Source of the DNA: Thermoplasmatales archaeon
GTDB taxonomy: Archaea > Thermoplasmatota > JASEFT01 > JAUWIS01
Length of the DNA: 7,354 bases
Reading direction: 5' to 3'
Assembly (NCBI GenBank): GCA_030019485.1
Contig: JASEEW010000090.1
Span: forward strand, 1-7,354
Shown: positions 1 through 6,400 of the stretch, one piece after another
Numbering within the stretch: position 1 is the stretch's first letter
Layout of the letters: the number at the start of each line of letters is the position of its first letter
Translations under genes and position numbers: made by a program
Notes under the pieces: model-generated
Databases searched by the model: none
What the model saw: the letters and a program-made list of their open reading frames with translations, nothing else
Told to the model about the DNA's origin: nothing

Positions 1-197
1 CATGGTTTGACAATAAGCAGATCACCCGTTCTAATCCACAATCTTTTCTTAATCTTCCCAGGAATCCTTCCAATTCTCGACTTCCTATCAGCACATACTA
101 CCTTAATCCTTGAAGCGCCAAGCAGTTGGTCTGCTACGCCGAATATTTCGCCTTTCCTCGGCAGTCTTATTCTGCTGTATTCTTCTTCCTCAACCAT
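1..197 (-). CDS. eif1A: Translation initiation factor aIF1A, 5' portion (truncated by window edge)
   Basis: The minus strand from the ATG at 197-195 reads 65 codons into the window edge without a stop. The sequence begins MVEEEEYSRIRLPRKGEIFG and continues through GRIPGKIKKRLWIRTGD to LLIVKP. This is the characteristic core of archaeal/eukaryotic IF1A, an OB-fold protein: the RIRLPRKGEIFGV strand, the LGASR turn, the GRIPGK and RLWIR segments, and the GD-x-x-IVKP strand. IF1A binds the A site of the small ribosomal subunit and promotes scanning or start-codon selection and initiator tRNA binding. Family members are about 95-115 residues, so roughly a third (C-terminal) lies outside the window. 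The ATG was chosen because the acidic N-terminus followed by RxRLPR matches the family, and because a TATA box lies about 28 nt upstream with no Shine-Dalgarno, as in leaderless archaeal genes. It is divergent from the lipoprotein gene. Confidence 0.95.
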   Translation of the reverse strand, partial: MVEEEEYSRIRLPRKGEIFGVADQLLGASRIKVVCADRKSRIGRIPGKIKKRLWIRTGDLLIVKP

Positions 198-220
198 TAT
201 TTCCAGTAAAGCATTATCCC

Positions 221-229
221 TATAATATG
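221..229 (-). promoter_or_regulatory. TATA box of the aIF1A gene (leaderless)
   Basis: On the minus strand the sequence CATATTATA lies with its centre about 28 nt before the aIF1A ATG, preceded by an A-rich stretch (CCAAAA) in the position of a BRE. Archaeal transcription starts about 25-27 nt from the TATA centre, so the mRNA would begin at or within a few bases of the ATG. The box is seen directly; leaderless transcription is inferred. Confidence 0.6.
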
Positions 230-247
230 TTTTGGGAGGGTAGAAAG

Positions 248-255
248 TTTTATTA
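248..255 (+). promoter_or_regulatory. TATA box of the lipoprotein gene (leaderless)
   Basis: TTTTATTA, preceded by the purine-rich GTAGAAAG that could serve as BRE, has its centre about 27-28 nt before the ATG at 279. This implies a transcript starting almost at that ATG. The box overlaps the alternative upstream ATG at 255, which argues against that codon being the start. It is back to back with the aIF1A TATA box; the two are separated by only 18 bp. Confidence 0.6.
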
Positions 256-278
256 TGCAATACAACCAATTATCCATA

Positions 279-1025
279 ATGAAAAATGCTCATTTAATGG
301 TATTGTGCGTTTCCATTATCATCATGGTTTCAGTGAGTGGATGTATATGGAATGAGGAAAATGAAAAGAAAGAAGAGGAAACATATGTTCTGGAGGCGGT
401 AATCTCCGTTGATAAAAATGTTGTTCATCCAAACGAGACTATAACATTTGACGCATCGTTATCAAAAGGTAGCATAGAAAAATATTACTGGAATTTCACA
501 GGAGGGAATAACTGGGATGCAGAAGGCGCTGAGGTAGCACACAGCTACAGTGAATCAGGACACTATATTGTGAAACTAAAAGTTGTTGATGTGAACGAAG
601 AGCATGACTATGACACTGTGGATGTTTATGTGAACTACAAAGCAGAATATGGGGGGAACATAACAAAAGATGAAGAAGAAAAATCTTACTTTTTTCCACT
701 TAAAACATCTGCACAAAGCGCAACAATTACATTAGAGTATCTATCCAATTACGTTGATTATCCTGGTCCTGTGGATAAACCAAACACCAATGATCTGGAT
801 TTATATATTTACTACAACGAGTCTGATGATTCCGAGGTAAAAAATTCCTCCACATTATTGAATCCAAAGGCTACAGGAAACATAGAGGAGGTAATAAAAC
901 TCTCTAGATCTGATTTAATATGGAATTTAACAGGCATGAGAGCGTCTGTAAAATGGGCACCTGATTGTGCCTCAGATGCGGCTATAGAGTATACTCTAAG
1001 AATAGAAGTTTGCTACAATTTGTGA
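279..1025 (+). CDS. Secreted lipoprotein with a PKD domain
   Basis: From ATG 279 this encodes 248 residues. Residues 1-22 are a signal peptide: a short basic start, a hydrophobic core (VLCVSIIIMVSV) and a lipobox ending VSGC, so Cys22 is the probable lipid-modified residue and the protein is anchored outside the membrane. An acidic linker (EENEKKEEE) follows. Residues about 39-119 form a PKD domain with the usual landmarks: FDAS near 57-60, YYWNF near 69-73, HSY at 88-90, SGHYIVKLKVVD at 93-104 and the closing TVDVYV. Residues about 125-248 are a beta-rich domain that I cannot assign; the NDLDLYIYY stretch faintly recalls pre-peptidase C-terminal (PPC) domains. Two cysteines (230, 245) could form a disulphide. 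Several N-x-S/T sequons fit an extracellular archaeal protein. PKD domains mediate protein or polysaccharide contacts at the cell surface; the ligand is unknown. The longer reading from ATG 255 is rejected because that codon lies in the TATA box and would bury the signal peptide. Confidence 0.85.
   Translation: MKNAHLMVLCVSIIIMVSVSGCIWNEENEKKEEETYVLEAVISVDKNVVHPNETITFDASLSKGSIEKYYWNFTGGNNWDAEGAEVAHSYSESGHYIVKLKVVDVNEEHDYDTVDVYVNYKAEYGGNITKDEEEKSYFFPLKTSAQSATITLEYLSNYVDYPGPVDKPNTNDLDLYIYYNESDDSEVKNSSTLLNPKATGNIEEVIKLSRSDLIWNLTGMRASVKWAPDCASDAAIEYTLRIEVCYNL
985..998. repeat. 14-bp perfect palindrome near the 3' end of the lipoprotein gene
   Basis: TAGAGTATACTCTA is self-complementary over its full length. 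It lies within codons near the lipoprotein C-terminus, centred about 43 nt before the ATG of the coiled-coil gene. It could be an operator or part of an internal promoter, or may simply be coincidence. No second copy was noticed in the window. Confidence 0.4.
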
Positions 1026-1034
1026 GTGACAAAT

Positions 1035-1889
1035 ATGAAAAAGAATGCTGCCCAGAGCGCGGAAAAAAAATATCAGGCATTGGTTGAGGAAAGAAACAAA
1101 CTGAATGATGAAGCAGACATAGTAAAAGAGGAAAGGAACACTCTCAACAAGGAAAAAACTGAGATGATAAAGCAGATGAATGAATTCAAGGAAAAAAGAA
1201 ATAAGCTCATGGATGAAATGAGAGCCCATAAAAAACTCAGGGACAGTTATCATAAAAAGGCGAAGGAGCTTATAAAGGAGAGGAGGGAAAGAAGAGGGAA
1301 AATTGTTTTTTCACTCCCTGAAAAAGTTTTATCTTTGAGGCAGAGTGTGCAGGAGCTTGAGTTTAAACAGCAGACAGTGCCAATGAGTATCAAAAAGGAA
1401 AAGGGGATTATCGACAGAATCAGAAAAGAGAGAAATGAAATTAAAGATCTTGAAGAAAAACTCAAGGAACAGGAAAATGTTGAAACAGATATAACATCAA
1501 TGAGTAGCTCACTGGATGAGCTTTTCAAAAAGGCTGATGAGGAACACAAAGAGGTTATTCGTTTATACAACGAGGCACAGAACGAGCATGAAAAGATGAA
1601 AACTTTTGTGAATGAAATAGCGCACCTGATTAATGAGGCAAACAAAAAACATAAGGGGTACCTGGAAATCAGGGAAAAAGCAAACGCAATTCATAAAAAG
1701 GCTATGGAGATGAGAAACACGGTTCTTGCATATAAAAGGGAAATCTGGAAAAAAAAGGAGGAGGCAAAAAAGATTATTGTAGACCAGAATATCAAGGTAA
1801 AAAAGGTGCTTGAGGACACAGAGAAGCTGGAGAAACATGCTGAAACAGTGCTTGAAAAACTTTTGAAGAAGGAAAAGGTTTCATTGTAG
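1035..1889 (+). CDS. COG1340-type archaeal coiled-coil protein
   Basis: This encodes 284 residues from ATG 1035, or 287 from GTG 1026. Nearly the whole chain is heptad-like, rich in Lys and Glu, and predicted coiled coil. The N-terminal half has a repeating EERNKLNDEADIVKEER pattern. It is followed by HKKLRDSYHKKAKELIKERRE and a conserved-looking interruption LEFKQQTVPMSIKKEKGIID, then a second long coil with ADEEHKEVIRLYNEAQNEHEK and AHLINEANKKHKGYLEIREKA. This order and the 'ELE-[FW]-K-x-Q-T' block recall the archaeal COG1340 coiled-coil family (sometimes mislabelled phosphoserine phosphatase); the function is unknown. There is no signal peptide or membrane segment, so it is cytosolic. ATG 1035 is preferred because GTGA (anti-16S) sits 5 nt before it. 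GTG 1026 abuts the lipoprotein stop directly. Either way it is probably co-transcribed with the lipoprotein gene. It converges on scpB with 1 nt between the stop codons. Confidence 0.8.
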   Translation: MKKNAAQSAEKKYQALVEERNKLNDEADIVKEERNTLNKEKTEMIKQMNEFKEKRNKLMDEMRAHKKLRDSYHKKAKELIKERRERRGKIVFSLPEKVLSLRQSVQELEFKQQTVPMSIKKEKGIIDRIRKERNEIKDLEEKLKEQENVETDITSMSSSLDELFKKADEEHKEVIRLYNEAQNEHEKMKTFVNEIAHLINEANKKHKGYLEIREKANAIHKKAMEMRNTVLAYKREIWKKKEEAKKIIVDQNIKVKKVLEDTEKLEKHAETVLEKLLKKEKVSL

Positions 1890-1890
1890 T

Positions 1891-2412
1891 TTAAAGTTTC
1901 ATTTTCACACCAGCCTTCTTGGCAAGCCATTCACTTATTTTTTTTCTGTCTGCTGTGTTTATTCCAAAATATTCAGGGAATCTCTTTGTTGTTGTTAGTA
2001 TCTTTGTTCTACCATCCTTTTTTGCATGAACAAGTCCAATCTCATTTAACTCATGAACATGCTCATAAACCTTTGCGCCGAGCATCCTCATGAGGTCAAC
2101 CTGTTTTACTGGCTGATGATAACCAATAAGTGCCAAGGTTTTCAGAAGCCTGTCAGGTATCTCCTTTGGTGCAAGAGAAACGACATGCTTTGCAAACCCT
2201 GTTTTTACCTGCATCACATATTTTTCCCCTGCCTTTGAAACCTCAAGCGCAGTATCCCTTTCATTGTACTCAGTGATGAGCTTCTCCAGTGAATCCGCAA
2301 TTACGTTTTCTGATAAACCTGTTGCATCCTTGATTTCATTTATTGTAAGCGGTCTGCCTGCCGAAAACAATGCCGCCTCAACAACCCTTGAGTCTGAAAC
2401 CTGCTCATTCAA
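1891..2412 (-). CDS. scpB: Segregation and condensation protein B (ScpB), TTG start
   Basis: 173 residues. ScpB is the winged-helix partner of the kleisin ScpA in prokaryotic SMC condensin. The first winged helix spans residues about 8-75 (VVEAALFSAGRPLTINEI is the classic ScpB opening). The second spans about 85-150 and carries the family signature LKTLALIGYHQPVKQVDLMR, then LGAKVYEHVHELNEIGLV and GRTKILTTTKRFPEYFGI. Length is typical. The start is TTG at 2412-2410. The next in-frame triplet but one upstream is a TGA stop (2418-2416), so no longer form exists. The only nearby ATG (2408-2406) is in another frame. AGGTG at 2423-2419 gives a Shine-Dalgarno with 6-nt spacing. The TTG overlaps the scpA stop as TTGA, indicating translational coupling. 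It is the last gene of the operon. Confidence 0.96.
   Translation of the reverse strand: MNEQVSDSRVVEAALFSAGRPLTINEIKDATGLSENVIADSLEKLITEYNERDTALEVSKAGEKYVMQVKTGFAKHVVSLAPKEIPDRLLKTLALIGYHQPVKQVDLMRMLGAKVYEHVHELNEIGLVHAKKDGRTKILTTTKRFPEYFGINTADRKKISEWLAKKAGVKMKL
1938..1945 (+). terminator. Candidate T-tract terminator for the lipoprotein/coiled-coil unit
   Basis: A run of eight T (context TTATTTTTTTTCTG) lies 48 nt after the stop of the coiled-coil gene, on its sense strand. Archaeal RNA polymerase terminates at oligo-T tracts without needing a hairpin. Because the genes converge with a 1-nt gap, the tract necessarily lies inside the scpB coding region (antisense). The position is suggestive only. 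Confidence 0.35.
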
Positions 2413-3284
2413 GTGTCACACCTTTGGACAAATATCTCGCCGTAAGGGAATTTTTTCTGCCATACATTGATTTTCATTTCAGCTGCTAAAAACAGTACAG
2501 ACATAATTGTTCTTATGAAATCATCTTTGTTCCCGTTGCATATCCTTGATAAAGGTATAGCGGCTCCGTTAAAGTCACATATCCTGCTCCAAACAATGTT
2601 TATGTCCTCCTCCATGTTTTCTTTATGAAGTTTTTCATCAATGTTTTTTAAATCATTTTTTTCACCCATTATCCTCTGTCTTTCCCTAGTCTCAGACATA
2701 AGCTCTCTCAGTTTTACCGTGTTTTTCGCCTCATTGAATGCCTCCACCAGCTCAAACAGCGTAACCTTTCTGTCACCCTTTCTTCTAATCCTCTCCTCAA
2801 TTGGCATCTCACCCTGCAGTATCGCAGTTGTGTAATCATATTTATCGTCTTCAACAAACCAGTCAGGTATAACATCCCATGAAATCTCCTCCCCTTCACT
2901 CTGGAGAGATGATTCCAACAGTTTGTCGCTCTGCAGTTTAAGTATTGTCCATGCTGTCAAAACAATGTACCCGGCAGTAACCAAATCAACGTTTTTTTCC
3001 TTCCTCACCTTTTTGAGGTACAGTTTGGAAAATTTAACCAAGTCAATATCCCATGGGTCAAGCCTGTGTTCTATGACAAGCTCGAACATTACCATAATCT
3101 CCCTCTCAAATTTGCTTTTTATTGATGTGTAGTCGTTCTCCAAAGATTTTACCATTTCCACGTATTTGTTTATTCTTCCTGCTTCATCCTCCTCAGATAT
3201 CAGTGATTTATGAAACAGCAGATGGTTTAAAACTTCATTTGAAACACTTTTTGGGATTAAATGGTTTTCATCGCTGTTTTTCAT
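2409..3284 (-). CDS. scpA: Segregation and condensation protein A (ScpA), kleisin
   Basis: 291 residues. ScpA is the kleisin subunit that bridges the SMC heads and binds ScpB. The N-terminal SMC-binding region includes FELVIEHRLDPWDIDLVKFS (residues about 68-87), the diagnostic 'DPWDID' motif. It is followed by the helical block VTAGYIVLTAWTILKLQSDKLL (102-123), which matches the family 'ylv.Aa.Ll.lKS..LL' pattern. Residues about 130-215 are an acidic then charged linker for ScpB binding. The C-terminal winged helix (about 225-290) ends with SVLFLAAEMKINVWQKKFPYGEIFVQ in two adjoining pieces, the usual kleisin terminus. Start ATG 3284-3282 has GGGGGTG (3295-3289) 4 nt upstream. The ATG overlaps the stop of the short upstream ORF (ATGA), and the stop overlaps the scpB TTG. 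Its N-terminal 60 residues are less conserved and could include a lineage-specific extension. Confidence 0.94.
   Translation of the reverse strand: MKNSDENHLIPKSVSNEVLNHLLFHKSLISEEDEAGRINKYVEMVKSLENDYTSIKSKFEREIMVMFELVIEHRLDPWDIDLVKFSKLYLKKVRKEKNVDLVTAGYIVLTAWTILKLQSDKLLESSLQSEGEEISWDVIPDWFVEDDKYDYTTAILQGEMPIEERIRRKGDRKVTLFELVEAFNEAKNTVKLRELMSETRERQRIMGEKNDLKNIDEKLHKENMEEDINIVWSRICDFNGAAIPLSRICNGNKDDFIRTIMSVLFLAAEMKINVWQKKFPYGEIFVQRCDT
2419..2423 (-). promoter_or_regulatory. Ribosome binding site of scpB
   Basis: AGGTG on the minus strand, 6 nt before the TTG start, lies inside the last codons of scpA. It supports the TTG codon as start, since no ATG or GTG is available in frame. Confidence 0.65.
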
Positions 3285-3296
3285 CTGGCACCCCCG
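3279..3296. repeat. 18-bp direct repeat, copy 1 (scpA side)
   Basis: TTTCATCTGGCACCCCCG occurs here and, identical over all 18 bp, at 3467-3484; the copies are 188 bp apart. On the minus strand the unit contains GGGGGTG (Shine-Dalgarno), the codons for Gly-Gly-Ala-Arg and the ATGA stop/start overlap. The repeat flanks the inserted segment and looks like a target-site duplication or the product of a duplication of the smc/scpA junction. Confidence 0.9.
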
Positions 3297-3472
3297 TACA
3301 AGTAGTTAGGGCAAACTTCCCAGCTGTGTAGACACGCAAATTGCTGCAACTCGTAAACTGGGAAGTTTGGGAATAGTAGATAGAGGTTAGGGAAATCCCT
3401 AATCCCTAACTTCTGATTCCTGACTTCTTGTTTGCCCCTGACCCCTAATCCCTGACTACTAACTACTTTCAT
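3281..3472 (-). CDS. 63-residue ORF created by the insertion, coupled at both ends
   Basis: The ORF starts at ATG 3472-3470, which overlaps the smc stop as ATGA and has GGGGGTG 4 nt upstream. It ends at TGA 3283-3281, which overlaps the scpA ATG as ATGA. It begins MKVVSSQGLGVRGKQEVRNQ and ends YGGAR, its last four residues identical to the SMC C-terminus because that stretch is duplicated. The middle is translated from repeats, has no recognisable domain and no similarity I know of. I doubt that the peptide has a function. The reading frame may matter because ribosomes finishing smc can pass through it to reinitiate at scpA. Possible alternatives are that it is never translated, with scpA using its own Shine-Dalgarno copy, or that it has been adopted as a small protein. 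Confidence 0.4.
   Translation of the reverse strand: MKVVSSQGLGVRGKQEVRNQKLGIRDFPNLYLLFPNFPVYELQQFACLHSWEVCPNYLYGGAR
3312..3369. repeat. 12-bp inverted repeat (stem with 34-nt loop)
   Basis: CAAACTTCCCAG at 3312-3323 is perfectly complementary to CTGGGAAGTTTG at 3358-3369. The intervening 34 nt (3324-3357) are not part of the stem. In RNA this would be a stable stem-loop inside the inserted segment, located between smc and scpA on the operon transcript. Confidence 0.85.
3387..3402. repeat. 7-bp hairpin TTAGGGA/TCCCTAA
   Basis: TTAGGGA at 3387-3393 pairs with TCCCTAA at 3396-3402 across a 2-base spacer. The right arm is also the first unit of the heptamer array that follows, so the hairpin may be an inverted copy of the repeat unit and need not be a dedicated structure. 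Confidence 0.6.
3396..3462. repeat. Degenerate heptamer repeats, consensus YYCCTRA
   Basis: Plus-strand units are TCCCTAA (3396), TCCCTAA (3403), CTTCTGA (3410), TTCCTGA (3417), then an 11-nt interruption, then CCCCTGA (3435), CCCCTAA (3442), TCCCTGA (3449) and CTACTAA (3456). This makes eight units in two in-phase blocks of four. Heptanucleotide arrays of similar appearance are known as short tandemly repeated repetitive sequences in cyanobacteria; any relationship is not implied. Confidence 0.7.
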
Positions 3473-3484
3473 CTGGCACCCCCG
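3467..3484. repeat. 18-bp direct repeat, copy 2 (smc side)
   Basis: This copy is identical to 3279-3296. It contains the native end of smc (GGGGGTGCCAGATGA on the minus strand), so it supplies the SMC C-terminal residues GGAR, the smc stop and the ATG of the short inserted ORF. Its presence on both sides of the segment is the main evidence for insertion. Confidence 0.9.
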
Positions 3485-6400
3485 ATGTTTATTTCGCCCT
3501 TCTCCCCGATTTGTGAGAGATTTACATTGCCTATGATGTTTGAAATACCGCTGCTTTGTTTCACAACACCATATACATGATCAGCCTCCTTCAGGATGAT
3601 TTTTCTCAGTGATACCATGATGAACTGAGCATACTTTGAGTTGTTCTTTATCATCTGCGCAATTTTTTCAGCATTCACGGCATCAAGGAACATGTCCACC
3701 TCATCAAGCACATAGAATGGTGACGGTTCATAGCGTTGAATTGCAAATATCAGTGCTAAAGCAGTGAGGCTTTTCTGCCCGCCGGATAATGATTCAAGTT
3801 TCAGCATCCTTCCTTCTTTTGGCCTGATATGGATTGCTAATCCTCCTTCAAAAGGGTTCTCAGGATTTTCAAGAACAAGTTCTGCCTCTGTGTCAGTTGA
3901 AAGTTGGGGGTATATTTTTTTGAAGTTTTCGTTTACTGAATCAAAAACCTTCAACAGTTCTTCTTTCTTTCTGCTTTTCAGGGTTTCTGCAAGTTTGATA
4001 AGATTCTTTTTCTGGTCAATTAAATGTTTTATTTCCTCTTCCAGTTCATTTTTTCTTTTCTCCTGAGAATCATAGTCCTCCAATGCCCTCATGTTCACAG
4101 GCTCAAGTGATGCCATTACGGATTCGGATTTGTGTATTGCGTCCTTCAGATACTCTACCGATGGTAATTCCTCGCCCATGTTTTCTTTTGAAGGCTCTGG
4201 GTAGTTTTGCATCTCCCCTATTATCTCAGCAAGTTTTTCCTCAAAAGAGGGTATTTTTCTTGATAAATCAGATGCCATATTACCGTATGTGTCAACCTTG
4301 TCAGAGTATTTTTCAAGGGTGTTTTTCAGGTTCACAACATCCTCGTAGGCTTTCTCCCTTTTTTTATTCAGAGACAGCATTTCCTCATCCATTGCCTGCC
4401 CAACCCTCATCAGAGCATTAACCTTGTTTTCACACTCGTTCTTTGTGTTGATAAACGCCCTAATTTTTTCCTCATGCCCTGAGATTGCTTTCACAACATT
4501 GGTCTCATTTTCAATAAGTTCCTGTTTTCTCTGCTGGATAATCTGAATCTGGGTGTCCAGGGTTTTACTCTGGGAGGCCAGGGTTCTCTCCTCCTCCGCT
4601 AAAGCCTCTACATCATTCTTCAGTGTCTTTGACATTGATGCAAGCTCTTCTGTTGTTGATTTCAGCAGCAGTTTCCCTTTTTCCTCCTTTTCCCTGTCAA
4701 GGCGCATTATTTCTTTCTCATTTTCCTCAATTTTCCTGTTTTTCTCCAGCAATGCTTTTTCATTTTCAGTTTTTTCATTCAGTTTTTGCTCAAGCTCCCC
4801 TTTCAGAACATTCAATTTGACCTGGTAATCCTTATGTTTAACCTCAAGGTCAGTTATTTTCATGGTTACGGTGCTGTCTTCCACCTCATATTTCTTTAAA
4901 TCTCCATGAATGGTGTTTATCATTTCTCGCACAGCAAGGAGCTGTGAGGACAGAAGTTCCTGTTTCTGGGTAGCCTCCCTCAATTCCCTTGATACTTTGT
5001 CAATTTCACTTTCACCATGGCTGAATTTCATGTGTTTTTCAATGCTGCCGCCAATCATTGCGCCACCTGCTTCAAGTAGCTCACCGTTGAGCGTAACAAG
5101 CCTCACGCCGCCCATGCATTTTCTTGCAGCATCCAAGTCCTTCATTATAATAGTGCTTCCAAAAACATACCAGAATGCATCTCTATATTTTTCATCAAAC
5201 TTTATCAGGTCTATGGCGAAACCAAGTGAGGCTTTGTCCTTTACGACCATCAAGGACTTACCTGTGGCCATTCCCTTCATCATTTTATTCAAAGGAAGAA
5301 ATGTCGCCCTACCAAGTTTTTTCTGCCTGAGATACGCGATGGCTTTTGCTGCATCTGCATCAGTGTCCACTATGATGGACTGCATCCTGCTCCCGGCAGC
5401 AATTGATAATGCATCCTCATATTCCTTTGGCGGTGTCCCAAGTTCTGCTACCGCACCATGAACACCTTTTAACTCGCCCCTGTCCCTTGCATCCAGAATC
5501 TCTTTCACGGCCCTTGTGTATCCTTTACTCACAGATTCTTTGGCTTCCAATTCCGCATTTAACTGGGACCTGAGATTCATCAGCCTTGTGATTTTCAGCC
5601 CTATTTCTTTAATCTGCTTTAACAGGTTTTCTTCTTCGTTCTTTTTCAGGGGAAGCTCGTCCTGCAGTTTCTTCACCGCATCTGCTTTTGCAGAAAAACT
5701 TTTTTTCAGGTTTTTTTCTTTAAATGCAATATCCTTTATTTCGGCCTCATATGTTTTAACTGATTCCTCAGCAGATGCAATATCTGAGTTAAGGCGCTGG
5801 AGCTTTTCTGAAAGCACATCTTTCTCAATTCTCAGTGTTTTAAGTACGTTCTGCCTTTCCTCATGTTCTTTTTTCATTTCGCCAAGTATTTTCTGAATTG
5901 ATAAGGATTCTGTATCTGATTTTGATATTAATGCCTGCACATCCTTGTATTTTTCCTGTGTTTCATTCAGGGTTTTTTCCTTGTTTTTCAGTTCTTTTTC
6001 CACCCTGCCTTTTTCTTTTTCAACTTTTCTCAGTTCTTTTTCCACATTATCCAGCGCAATTACAGTCCGCGCCCTTTCATCCTTAAGACGCTTAATCTCA
6101 TCCTTTGAGTAGTTTATTCCTTCGGCAGCTCTCACAAGCGTTGCTCTCAGCTCGTCTATTTCCTCCTTTATTTTTTTTGCCTCCCCACCACCCCTGTCTG
6201 CGATTTTATCTTCAATTTCTCTGAGTTTTCTTTCCGCATTTTCATATTCATTTTTTGTTTCTCCAAGTTTTTTCTCAGCCTCTGCCTTCTGCTTTGTGTA
6301 ACCATTAATCTGATTTTTCAGGTTCTCAATCTCATTTTCAACACTGCTTTTTCTTCTGAGGCACAGCTGATATTTTTGCCGCATCAGCCCATCTTTTAAC

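Larger units (their letters stand above)
3297..3466 (-). mobile_element. 170-bp non-autonomous insertion between smc and scpA
   Basis: This segment lies exactly between the two 18-bp direct repeats. Removing it with one repeat copy restores a direct smc-scpA ATGA overlap, so I infer it is an insertion. It encodes no transposase. Near its ends are short inverted matches: GTAGTTAG at 3302-3309 versus CTAACTAC at 3459-3466, and GGGCAAAC at 3309-3316 versus GTTTGCCC at 3430-3437. Inside are a 12-bp inverted repeat with a 34-nt loop, a small TTAGGGA hairpin and degenerate 7-bp repeats. These traits fit a MITE-like or repeat-derived element; the class is unknown. Composition differs visibly from the flanking genes, with many CCCTAA-type blocks. 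Confidence 0.6.

Noticed and set aside
255..278. Upstream ATG extending the lipoprotein by eight residues
   Set aside because: The codon lies in the likely TATA box and would put polar residues ahead of a well-formed signal peptide; ATG 279 fits both promoter spacing and lipobox position.
1250..1645. 131-codon minus-strand open frame opposite the coiled-coil gene
   Set aside because: Its Ser/Phe/Leu-rich composition is the reverse complement of a Lys/Glu-rich coiled coil; no start signal.
1749..1756. Terminator of the condensin operon (T8 on the minus strand)
   Set aside because: It lies 135 nt beyond the scpB stop inside a Lys-rich coding stretch where A-runs are common, so it is not specific enough to list as a feature.
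3396..3462. CRISPR array or telomere-like repeat
   Set aside because: The units are 7 bp, adjacent and degenerate, with no spacers of CRISPR length. The resemblance to TTAGGG arises from short repeat chance and does not imply telomeric function.
4910..5461. 183-codon plus-strand open frame opposite the smc hinge region
   Set aside because: It is antisense to clearly conserved SMC sequence and rich in Ser/Phe/Leu, as expected from the complement of Lys/Glu-rich coding; no domain, promoter or ribosome site.
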